Below are positions 56,645 through 64,000 of a stretch of 64,000 nt of DNA, piece after piece. Origin of the DNA: Natronorubrum halalkaliphilum (GTDB lineage Archaea; Halobacteriota; Halobacteria; Halobacteriales; Natrialbaceae); contig NZ_WUYX01000003.1 of assembly GCF_009834785.1 (NCBI RefSeq), forward strand, positions 1-64,000, written 5' to 3'. The translations under genes were made by a program, and so were the position numbers. Position 1 is the stretch's first letter, and each line of letters starts with the position of its first letter. The notes beneath the pieces are model-generated. The model worked only from the letters and a program-made list of their open reading frames with translations, had not been told where the DNA came from and did not search any database.

Positions 56645-57625
56645 ATGGATATCGGATACTTTGCGGCGCACGAACAGTACGGCCCATCGAAGCTCCTGGA
56701 ACACGTCGAACGGGCCGAGAACGCCGGATTCGACACCGTCTGGACGAGCGATCATATCCACCCGTGGTGGCATACCGACGCCCACTGCGGCGCTGCGTGG
56801 CCGTGGATGGGGTCGGCCCTCGAGCGAACCGAGTCGGTCAGAGTCGGAACGGGTGTGACGCCTCCGATCGGACGGAGTCATCCCGGGATGATCGCCCAGA
56901 CGTTTGGAACTCTCGGGGCGATGTATCCGGGCCGAGTCCACCTCGCGCTCGGCACGGGCGAGGCGATGAACGAGGTCCCCCTCGGCTACGAGTGGCCCGA
57001 GTATTCCGAGCGGCGGAAACGCTTGATCGACGCCTGTGAGATCATCACTCGACTGTGGGACGGCGAGTTCACCGACTACGACGGTCACTACTGGGACGTC
57101 AATACGATGCGTCTCTACACCTTGCCCGACGAGGACGCGCGCGTGCCGCTCTTGGTTGCCGGCAACGGCCCGAAAACGACGACGGTCGCCGGCAGATACG
57201 CCGACGGGTTTCTCACCCTTCGAGACGTCGACTTCTACCATCGAGTTCTCGAACCCGCACTCGAGACGGGCGCCGAAGACGCCGGCCGCGATCCTGACAC
57301 CATCAGCCGGACCAGGCAGTTGTTGATCTCGTACGATCCCGACTACGACCGCGCACTCGAGAGTACCGGATTCTGGCGCGGACCGCCCGCGATCGGGTTC
57401 GATCAAGAGATCTACGACCCTCGCGAGATCGAGGCGGCCGGCCGCGAGATGCCAATCGAAGAGATGGCCGACGAGTTCTTCATCGCGACCGATCCCGCGG
57501 AAATCAGAGAACAGCTCGCCCGCCTCGAGAACGCCGGCTTCGACGAAGTCGAGCTCCTTTCTTCGAGCCCGGATCAGGAGAAGTTCATCGAGACCATGGA
57601 ATCGGAGGTCTTGGGTCGGTTTTAG
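56645..57625 (+). CDS. LLM-class F420/flavin-dependent oxidoreductase (F420-dependent glucose-6-phosphate dehydrogenase-like group)
   Basis: A 326-residue TIM-barrel oxidoreductase. Family motifs are GYFAAHEQYGPSKLLEHVER, VWTSDHIHPWW, RVGTGVTPPIGRSHPGMIAQ, the cofactor loop LALGTGEAMNE and VPLLVAGNGPKTTTVAGRYA. This pattern matches the F420-dependent group containing Fgd-like dehydrogenases. It would transfer hydride between an alcohol or aldehyde and F420. The start at 56645 (MDIGYFAAHE) is supported by homology; the frame open upstream to 56534 is spurious. Substrate unknown. Confidence 0.87.
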   Translation: MDIGYFAAHEQYGPSKLLEHVERAENAGFDTVWTSDHIHPWWHTDAHCGAAWPWMGSALERTESVRVGTGVTPPIGRSHPGMIAQTFGTLGAMYPGRVHLALGTGEAMNEVPLGYEWPEYSERRKRLIDACEIITRLWDGEFTDYDGHYWDVNTMRLYTLPDEDARVPLLVAGNGPKTTTVAGRYADGFLTLRDVDFYHRVLEPALETGAEDAGRDPDTISRTRQLLISYDPDYDRALESTGFWRGPPAIGFDQEIYDPREIEAAGREMPIEEMADEFFIATDPAEIREQLARLENAGFDEVELLSSSPDQEKFIETMESEVLGRF

Positions 57626-58363
57626 CGCGGTGTCTACGCGCGTCTCGAGAGTTCCTTTCGGCGAGTCGAATACCAATAGTCGATCCGGTTGAAAATCCAG
57701 TATCGGTGCTCCCTGTTTGCATACCCTTCTGCCAGCGCCTACGAGTGACATCGCCGGGCCTACACCGATTACGTATCCCCCTTCGCTGGCCAGAGCTACC
57801 ATGTGGATTAATTATCTACAGCTTTGATAATACACTCATATAGATACGATAGACAATCCGATTACAGGGATAGTATGTCGATTTAGTAGGAGTCGTTAAG
57901 GTGCGAACGAACCGTGGAAAACGGAACGCTCGCGGTCAGTACTCCTCGTTAGGGTTTGCAACCGACTTCTGAAGTGATATATTCTGGAACGCAGATAAGA
58001 CACATTTCCCATAACTTGCGACAATATACCATTACCTAATATGAGTATGGCATTGTCGAGGTTAATGTGTGGGTATTATCCAAATCTACGCCGATACAAA
58101 CAGCAATCCAAGTTCGATACCAACGATAGTTGGAGCACTGTAGATATCTCTTCTATATGAGGTATCGGATGTAATGGCATAATATCATCATACTGCGTGT
58201 TGTATGGTATCCCAACACGAACAGATTTCAAATTGTTCTGTTGAATGAAAGGGGATTGCTAACATTCAGACTACTGGAGTTAGCTGGATCGAGGCGCTAA
58301 GTCGCCTTCCGCCGCGACCGAACCAAAACTAAATGGCGGTGTAGGTCCAGTTTTCGCACACTG
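57626..58363. other. Gene-free, AT-rich stretch of about 0.74 kb
   Basis: The part from about 57820 to 58260 is roughly 40% GC by eye, much lower than the genes around it, with no open frame of note on either strand. No copy of the dispersed repeat was spotted. It may be relic foreign DNA. Confidence 0.55.
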
Positions 58364-58888
58364 ATGACTGCCAGACTCTCATCGTTCGAATCGTCGCTCG
58401 ACGAACTGGGTGTCTCGGTGACACGCGTCGATCCGGGTTCGCTGTGTGAACGCCTCGACGAACTGATCACCGCACCTGCCGTCGGCGTGGCGCCCGAGGA
58501 GGCGTTCGACGATCCGTCGCTCTCGCTCGCCGAGACGGCAATCGAGGTCGATCCCACACCCGCAGCGTTGCGCGAGGCGACGACCGGCGTGACGGGGGCG
58601 CGAGTGGGCGTCGCCGATTACGGATCGGTGACGCTCTCGATGACTGACCGAGGGAGCGAACTGGTGAGCCTGTTCGTCGACCGTCATATCGCCGTCCTCC
58701 GGGCCGCCGATATCCTTGCGACGATGGAGGACGGCATCGACGCGCTCGACGACGAAATCGGCCGCACTCGCGGGAGTTCGATCATCGCGACCGGCCCGAG
58801 CGCGACGGCGGACATGGGTGCGCTGGTGAACGGAGCCCACGGGCCGCGAGACGTCCACGTTCTCGTCATAGAAGAGGAGGGGTCGTAA
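58364..58888 (+). CDS. lutC: LutC-like LUD-domain protein (L-lactate utilisation)
   Basis: A 174-residue LUD-domain protein. The recognisable features are VGVADYGSVTLSMTDRGSEL and the C-terminal SSIIATGPSATADMGALVNGAHGPRDVHV, which matches LutC/YkgG. It is one subunit of the iron-sulfur lactate oxidation complex (LutABC/LldEFG) that converts L-lactate to pyruvate. It lies two bases before the fused LutB-LutA gene. The start at 58364 (MTARLSSFES) is the only sensible one. Confidence 0.85.
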   Translation: MTARLSSFESSLDELGVSVTRVDPGSLCERLDELITAPAVGVAPEEAFDDPSLSLAETAIEVDPTPAALREATTGVTGARVGVADYGSVTLSMTDRGSELVSLFVDRHIAVLRAADILATMEDGIDALDDEIGRTRGSSIIATGPSATADMGALVNGAHGPRDVHVLVIEEEGS

Positions 58889-58890
58889 CG

Positions 58891-61071
58891 ATGGCCACTG
58901 CGGACGAACTCCGGGAATTGATGCGGACCGAGGGTGCGGCCGTCGCGACGAACACGCAGGCGTTCAACGACGGGCGATACGCGTCAGTGTCCGATCTCGA
59001 GGACTACGAGGCGCTCAAACGCGAGGCGCGAGCCATCAAGGAAGACGCCATCGAACGGCTGCCGGAGTTACTCGAACGGTTGACAGAGACCGTCGAGGAA
59101 AACGGCGGGACGGTGTATCTCGCGGACGACGCCGCGGACGCCAACGAGTACATTCGATCGGTTGCCGCCGAGCGGGAGGCAAATCGGGTCGTCAAGAGCA
59201 AGTCCATGACCAGCGAGGAACTCGAGGTCAACGAGGTGCTCGAGAAAGACGGCGTCGACGTCGTCGAGACGGACCTCGGCGAGTGGGTGTTGCAACTGGC
59301 TGACGAGGCCCCGTCGCACATCGTCGCGCCGGCCATTCACAAGTCCCGCGATGCGATCGCCGAGTTGTTCAACGAGCGATTCGACCCCGACGAACCGCTG
59401 GAAACCGCCGAAGAGCTGACTCGCTTCGCCCGCGAAACGCTCGGCGAGCAGATCATCGACGCGGAGGTCGGACTGACCGGCGCGAACTTCATCGCGGCCG
59501 AGACGGGGACGATGGCACTGGTTACCAGCGAGGGCAATGCCCGGAAATCCGTGGCCGCGACTGACACCCAGATCACCGTCGCCGGCGTCGAGAAGATCGT
59601 CCCGACGGTCTCGGACCTGCAGCCGTTCGTCGAACTCATCGGCCGATCGGGAACGGGCCAGGACATCACCTCCTACATCTCCCTGTTGACGCCGCCGGTG
59701 GAGACGCCGGTCGTCGACTTCGAGGACGATACGACGCCCATCTCCGAGTTCGACAACGACCGCGAGTTCCACCTGGTGCTCGTCGACAACGGCCGCATGG
59801 ATATGCGGGACGACGAGCACTTGCGGGAGACGCTGTACTGCATCCGATGTTCCGCGTGCTCGAACTCGTGTGCTAACTTCCAGAGCGTCGGCGGCCACGC
59901 CTTCGGCGGCGAGACATACTCCGGCGGCATCGCGACCGGCTGGGAGGCCGGAATCGAGGGCCAGGACGTCGCCGCCGAGTTCAATGATCTCTGTACCGGT
60001 TGCACTCGCTGCGTGAACGCCTGTCCGGTCGGAATCGACATCCCTTGGATCAATACGGTCGTCCGAGATCGCACCAATCGGGAGAGCGAGGGACCCGCCG
60101 ACTGGCTCGTCGACGGACTAACGCCCGACGACGAAGACGAGGGTGCGCCGCTTCAGAAGCGCTTTTTCGGCAACTTCGAAACGGTGGCAAAGCTGGGCAG
60201 CGCGACGGCGCCAGTCTCGAACTGGCTCGCCGGCACGACCGTCTCCCGGCAGTTCATGGCGCGATTTCTCGAGGTCGACCCTCGTCGCGAACTGCCGACC
60301 TTCGAGCGCGAGACGCTCGTCGACTGGTTCGCCGATCGCGAGTCGACGGTTGTCGACCCCGAGCGGCGGGCCGTCCTCTACCCGGATCTCTACACGAACC
60401 ACGTGCAGGTCGACCGCGGAAAGGCTGCCGTCAGGGTGCTCGAGGCGCTCGGCGTCGACGTTGTCATCCCGCAGGTTCCGTCCAGTGGACGAGCACCGAT
60501 CTCTCAAGGAATGGTCGCGACGGCGGCGGACCACGCCGAGCGAGTCGCCGATACCCTCGCCCCGCACGTAGCGGACGGCCGCGATATCGTCGTCGTCGAA
60601 CCGAGCGACTACGCCATGTTCCAGCGGGAGTACGAACGGTTCGTCGACGAGGAGCGGTTTACCGCCCTCGCTGACGGAAGCTACGAGATCCTGGAGTACG
60701 TTTACGGCCTCCTCGAGAACGGCTCCGACGTCTCGGCGCTCGCGACGACCGAGGACGGTGCGGTCGCGTACCACAGTCACTGCCAGCAGCGGACCCTCGG
60801 ACTGGAAGCGTACACCGTCGCTGTTCTCGAGGAGTGTGGCTACGACGTGGCCACGTCCGACGTCGAGTGTTGTGGCATGGCCGGAAGCTTCGGCTATAAG
60901 TCCGATTACTACGAACTGAGCATGGACGTGGGTGATCGCCTCCGCAAGCAGCTGCAGGTAGATGGCGTCCGCGAACGGCCGGTCGTCGCGAGCGGCACCT
61001 CCTGTCTCGAGCAGATTGATGCGCTTTTGGAGCGCCAGCCTCGCCACCCGATTGAACTGTTGGCCGAGTGA
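58891..61071 (+). CDS. lutB: Fused LutB-LutA iron-sulfur protein of lactate oxidation
   Basis: A 726-residue fusion. Residues about 60-290 form the LUD domain (VVKSKSMTSEELEVNEVLE; ISLLTPPVETP). Two 4Fe-4S motifs follow: CIRCSACSNSC near residue 317 and CTGCTRCVNACPVG near 368. The C-terminal 220 residues are a LutA-like CCG part with a pair of cysteine-rich segments (YHSHCQQRTLG near 627, DVECCGMAGSFGY near 657). Bacterial LutB and LutA are separate proteins; joining them in one chain is common in haloarchaea. It would pass electrons from lactate to the respiratory chain. Confidence 0.87.
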   Translation: MATADELRELMRTEGAAVATNTQAFNDGRYASVSDLEDYEALKREARAIKEDAIERLPELLERLTETVEENGGTVYLADDAADANEYIRSVAAEREANRVVKSKSMTSEELEVNEVLEKDGVDVVETDLGEWVLQLADEAPSHIVAPAIHKSRDAIAELFNERFDPDEPLETAEELTRFARETLGEQIIDAEVGLTGANFIAAETGTMALVTSEGNARKSVAATDTQITVAGVEKIVPTVSDLQPFVELIGRSGTGQDITSYISLLTPPVETPVVDFEDDTTPISEFDNDREFHLVLVDNGRMDMRDDEHLRETLYCIRCSACSNSCANFQSVGGHAFGGETYSGGIATGWEAGIEGQDVAAEFNDLCTGCTRCVNACPVGIDIPWINTVVRDRTNRESEGPADWLVDGLTPDDEDEGAPLQKRFFGNFETVAKLGSATAPVSNWLAGTTVSRQFMARFLEVDPRRELPTFERETLVDWFADRESTVVDPERRAVLYPDLYTNHVQVDRGKAAVRVLEALGVDVVIPQVPSSGRAPISQGMVATAADHAERVADTLAPHVADGRDIVVVEPSDYAMFQREYERFVDEERFTALADGSYEILEYVYGLLENGSDVSALATTEDGAVAYHSHCQQRTLGLEAYTVAVLEECGYDVATSDVECCGMAGSFGYKSDYYELSMDVGDRLRKQLQVDGVRERPVVASGTSCLEQIDALLERQPRHPIELLAE

Positions 61072-61638
61072 GCGGCGGTGGCGGCTCCCGGTCGGTCAGT
61101 TCAGGCCGACGTGGCGCCGGAACGACTTCTCCGTTATCCAGGCTCGATCCGCGTCCGAGAGCGAGTCGACGTGTTCGGCTTCGGACGAGAAGCGGCGTAC
61201 GCGAACAGGGCAGCTATACGATTGCCTGCTACGGATCGGCGCCGTCGGATAATTCTGCCACCAGCGGCACCGTTCGTCGGAGATCCGCTTCTGACCGCAG
61301 CTTCGACGAGTCGCTCGGTCCGCAGTTTCGTTCGTTCCAACCTGTTCCGGTGAGAGCGGATCCGAACTCCGTGACGGCTGCCTAGCCGTGACATGCTCAT
61401 CAACTCTCGCGTTCATCCGGTACTGCTGGTATCCGTCCTCGCGAACGTCGCAACGATATAATTACGCCAGTACCGCTGTAAGCCACTCTATCTTTGCTTT
61501 TTAGGAGACGGAAACTCCGTATCGAGTGAACGGAGCGAAACTCGAGCAGTGCGGTTCGGTCGAATCCCGGCTCCGGCAGCTCGAGACGGCCAAGCACTTT
61601 CCCAAACGGTTATGCAACCGCGGGGTGAATCCGCCACT
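61072..61638. other. Intergenic stretch, possible gene tail on the minus strand
   Basis: No complete gene is seen. On the minus strand the last 35 codons of a frame ending at 61096 read like real coding sequence (RFSSEAEHVDSLSDADRAWI, then TEKSFRRHVGLN), but the part upstream of it (beyond about 61200) does not. It may be the remnant of a short gene or just chance. The rest is featureless. Confidence 0.35.
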
Positions 61639-62481
61639 ATGAACACCCTGCTGACCGGTGCGTACGGCCGTTGTGGAACCGCCATCATCGATCATCTGCA
61701 CGACGAACCGGAGTACGAGTTCACTTACCTCGACCGCAAGGTACCCGACGATAACAGCGTAGACGCCGATCACGACACTGTCGTCGCTGACGTTACGAAC
61801 GGACTCGACGTTCGTGAGGCCGCTACCGATCAGGACGCGATGATCCACCTCGCCGGCTACCCCTTTACCGACGGCACGTGGGACGACGTCCACCAACCCA
61901 ACATCATCGGCGTGCTCAACGCCCTCGAGGCCGCCCGCGAAGCCGAACTCGAGACGGTCGTTTTCGCCTCCTCGAATCACGTCATGGGGATGTACGAGGT
62001 CGAAAACGCGCCCGAACTGTACGTGGGTTCGGACGCCCCGTTCAGACTCACCCACGAGGATCCGGTCCGTCCGGACTCCTACTACGGTGTCTCGAAGAGT
62101 TTCGGCGAAGACCTCTGTCGGTACTACGTCGAGAACTACGAGTATCCAAAACGGGCCCACGCGATCCGGATCGGCAGCGTCCGAACGCCCGAGTACGACC
62201 ATCCGTACGGCGACGCCGAACGCGCCGTCGACGGCGGCGAGTACGACCGCGACAGCGACGAGTACGACCGGCAGGTCGCTCGCATGAAAGCGACGTGGAA
62301 CTCCCGCCGCGACTTCGCCCACATGATCGACTGCTGCCTACAGGCCGACGAGCCAGGGTTCGAAATCTTCAGCGGCGTCAGCGACAACGATCGGCGCTGG
62401 TACAGTCTCGAAAACGCCCGCGAAACCATCGGCTACGAGCCGCGGGACAACGGCGAAGAGTGGGACGCCCCGCCGGAATAG
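61639..62481 (+). CDS. NAD-dependent epimerase/dehydratase-family sugar dehydrogenase (uronate dehydrogenase / Azf-like)
   Basis: A 280-residue extended SDR. The cofactor motif is NTLLTGAYGRCGTAIIDHL at the very N-terminus. IHLAGYPF and FASSNHVMG follow, and the active-site YYGVSKSFGEDL carries YxxxK. Short chains like this include bacterial uronate dehydrogenases and the haloarchaeal NAD-dependent glucose-6-phosphate dehydrogenase Azf. Either would fit; the substrate is not resolved. The start at 61639 (MNTLLTGAYG) is fixed by the cofactor motif. Confidence 0.82.
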   Translation: MNTLLTGAYGRCGTAIIDHLHDEPEYEFTYLDRKVPDDNSVDADHDTVVADVTNGLDVREAATDQDAMIHLAGYPFTDGTWDDVHQPNIIGVLNALEAAREAELETVVFASSNHVMGMYEVENAPELYVGSDAPFRLTHEDPVRPDSYYGVSKSFGEDLCRYYVENYEYPKRAHAIRIGSVRTPEYDHPYGDAERAVDGGEYDRDSDEYDRQVARMKATWNSRRDFAHMIDCCLQADEPGFEIFSGVSDNDRRWYSLENARETIGYEPRDNGEEWDAPPE

Positions 62482-62516
62482 CGACTTTGAAGGGGGTTCG
62501 CGACGAATCGAGCGGT

Positions 62517-62798
62517 ATGCACGTAACCTGCACGCTCTACGGCCCGCTTCGGGACGCGGTCGGCGACAAGAGCCTCGAGCGCGAGGTGCCGGCCGACGCG
62601 ACCGTCGGCGACGTGTTCGACGACCTTGCGGACGACTACCCCAACGTTCGGGAGCTGGTGTTCGACGGCGACGACGAGTTCAGCGGATCGATCAGCGTCA
62701 TGCGAAACGGTCGGAACGTCGCCTTCGAAGACGGGACCGAGACGCCGGTCGCCGACGGCGACACGCTCAGTGCGTCACCGCCGGCCGAAGGCGGCTGA
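62517..62798 (+). CDS. MoaD/ThiS-like ubiquitin-fold protein (small archaeal modifier protein type)
   Basis: A 93-residue beta-grasp protein starting MHVTCTLYGPLRDAVGDKSL and ending PPAEGG. The terminal Gly-Gly is needed for adenylation by an E1-like enzyme and for sulfur transfer to molybdopterin or isopeptide linkage (SAMP function). It is 36 bp downstream of the SDR gene and about 100 bp from the end of the convergent aldehyde ferredoxin oxidoreductase gene. Because AOR uses a tungstopterin cofactor, a MoaD role in making that cofactor is plausible. Confidence 0.88.
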   Translation: MHVTCTLYGPLRDAVGDKSLEREVPADATVGDVFDDLADDYPNVRELVFDGDDEFSGSISVMRNGRNVAFEDGTETPVADGDTLSASPPAEGG

Positions 62799-62897
62799 TG
62801 CGGGTGGGCTGACTACAGTCGGCTCGCGTGCCTCCTCAGTAGCATCGGTTCCAACGCACGTGGAACGAAACCGAAAAATTCCGGTCGGGTTCGGTCT

Positions 62898-64000
62898 TCA
62901 GTCGGCCTGTGCGTACTCCCCGACGGCGTCGGTCGGAACCGTCCCGTCGTCGTTCCAGCCGCGGAGTTCGTAGTACTCCTCGATCGACGACGCCAGATCC
63001 GGTAGGTCGTAGGGCAGTCTGTCCTCCTCGCCGTCGTACCCCCGCTGGGTCCGGAAGTGACGCTCGAGTTCGACGACGCGAGCGCCCACCGCGAGCAGTT
63101 CGTCATAGTCTGCGTCGAACAGGGCCTCGAAGCGGTCTCCTTCGACCGCGCGGCCGAGGCCGAACTGACAGATGACGCCGCTGTCTCTGAGCGCGTTACG
63201 GTTCTCGTTTTCGATCACGAGTTCGGCCTTGCCCGTCGTCCCCTGCGGGTCGACGTCGCCGCCGTACTCGTCGGCGAGCGTCGTCGAGTACATGTGGTCG
63301 GCACCGCGGTTCGAGACGGCGTAGGAGAGTCCCTGCCCGTTGAGCGCGCGGCCGTCGTGGGCGGCGAACTCCATGCCCTTGACAGAGAAGTTCTCGACGC
63401 CGAGCGCCTCGTGCGCGCGGGCGACGCCCTCCGCTAACAGATCGCCTTCGTCCTCGCGGAACGCGATCTTCTCGACGAGGTCGTGGACGAGGTCGGCGTT
63501 GCCGAACTCCGCTTCGCTCGCGAGATAGGCCGCGACGACGTTGCCACAGGAGATCGTATCCATCCCGTACTGATCGCACAACTCGTTCGACTGCATCACG
63601 TCGACCAGGTCGCCGACCCCGCAGTTCGAGCCGAAAGAAAAGACAGTCTCGAGCTCCGGCCCTTCGGTCTCGAGGCCGGTTTCCTCATCTTTCGTCGGCA
63701 GTTTACAGGCAAACGCACAGACCGAACAGGAGGCTTTCTTGTACTTTTTCTCCTCGACAGCGTTGCCACCGATGTTTTCGATGTCCTCGAACGAGCGTTC
63801 CGAAAAGTACCGCGTCGGGAACGAGAAGTTGTCGTTGATGAACTCGATCGAGTTCGTCGTTCCCTGGCGGCGCATGATGTGATCGCTGGTTGCGGCCTCC
63901 TGATGAACCGTCGACTGAACGTCTTCCGCTGGAACGTCCACGTCAGGTGCGGAGTCACCCTGGAACGTGACGCACTTGACGTTTTTCGCCCCCATCACGG
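62898..64000 (-). CDS. aor: Aldehyde ferredoxin oxidoreductase, partial (5' end beyond the window)
   Basis: The last 367 codons of a tungsten-dependent AOR. The reading frame enters at the window edge with VMGAKNVKCVTF, the conserved GAVMGSKNLKAI region, so roughly 200-250 N-terminal residues lie outside. Cluster ligands are CSVCAFACK (CxxCxxxC) and the distant Cys in SGVICQFGLG. Further family blocks are EGPELETVFSFGSNCG and VKGMEFAAHDGRALNGQGLSYAVS. It oxidises aldehydes to acids with ferredoxin as acceptor and needs a 4Fe-4S cluster and tungstopterin. Confidence 0.92.
   Translation of the reverse strand, partial: VMGAKNVKCVTFQGDSAPDVDVPAEDVQSTVHQEAATSDHIMRRQGTTNSIEFINDNFSFPTRYFSERSFEDIENIGGNAVEEKKYKKASCSVCAFACKLPTKDEETGLETEGPELETVFSFGSNCGVGDLVDVMQSNELCDQYGMDTISCGNVVAAYLASEAEFGNADLVHDLVEKIAFREDEGDLLAEGVARAHEALGVENFSVKGMEFAAHDGRALNGQGLSYAVSNRGADHMYSTTLADEYGGDVDPQGTTGKAELVIENENRNALRDSGVICQFGLGRAVEGDRFEALFDADYDELLAVGARVVELERHFRTQRGYDGEEDRLPYDLPDLASSIEEYYELRGWNDDGTVPTDAVGEYAQAD

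Noticed and set aside
55607-57802. 731-codon open frame on the minus strand
   Set aside because: Only the last 263 codons read as a protein (inositol monophosphatase family). The rest is antisense to a well-supported oxidoreductase gene; stop-free frames opposite GC-rich haloarchaeal genes are common.

Overview
The window is haloarchaeal. The proteins are very acidic and the DNA is GC-rich. Many genes have a TATA-like box about 25-30 bp upstream of a start codon with no leader. Exported proteins carry twin-arginine signals, in two cases followed by a lipobox Cys. A small diglycine-ended ubiquitin-fold protein (SAMP/MoaD type) sits beside an aldehyde ferredoxin oxidoreductase. A ParA partition locus with its own repeat array, the abundance of catabolic and transport genes, and the absence of housekeeping genes or RNA genes suggest a megaplasmid, a secondary replicon or an integrated plasmid. 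A Natrialbaceae-type host is a guess.

Layout. 0-15.7 kb: mixed catabolic genes. These are a damaged luciferase-like oxidoreductase, an MFS exporter, a metallo-beta-lactamase (MBL) hydrolase, a gamma-carbonic-anhydrase-like protein, a nitroreductase, an aldehyde dehydrogenase, OsmC, an ACMSD-type amidohydrolase, a fumarylacetoacetate-hydrolase (FAH) family enzyme, a CoA-transferase, an M20 peptidase, an IclR regulator and a creatininase-family amidohydrolase. 15.9-26.2 kb: a five-gene dipeptide-type ABC importer followed by a deacetylase, a phosphotriesterase-family hydrolase, a glyoxalase-fold protein and an FAD amine oxidase-like protein. 27.1-31.3 kb: Lrp and PadR regulators, an ABC-ATPase relic, about 0.9 kb of AT-rich DNA carrying clusters of a 13-bp repeat, parA and an overlapping partner gene, then a broken PIN-like gene. 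31.3-33.7 kb: a two-gene ABC-2 transporter.

34.5-46.5 kb: an SDR dehydrogenase, a Tat-exported 5'-nucleotidase relative, an IclR regulator, an MBL hydrolase of the UlaG type, an aldehyde dehydrogenase, a 2-keto-3-deoxypentonate dehydratase-family protein, an MgtC-like membrane protein, an enolase-superfamily sugar-acid dehydratase and a nucleoside hydrolase. Together these resemble a nucleoside-to-pentose oxidative route ending at 2-oxoglutarate. 46.8-53.8 kb: a second complete dipeptide-type ABC importer. 53.8-57.6 kb: small haloarchaeal genes, an MBL protein, an inositol-monophosphatase-family enzyme and an F420/flavin-type oxidoreductase. 58.3-61.1 kb: LutC and a fused LutB-LutA lactate oxidation protein. 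61.6-64 kb: an NAD-dependent epimerase/dehydrogenase, the SAMP/MoaD protein and the 3' part of an aldehyde ferredoxin oxidoreductase gene that runs off the window.

The least-explained structures are the 13-bp repeat array in front of parA, a composite hairpin in the leader of the mgtC-like gene, paired palindromes at the regulators and divergent promoters of the pentose cluster, and a roughly 40-bp dispersed repeat found only in the long gene-free gaps. All functional assignments come from reading motifs by eye; no database search was possible.
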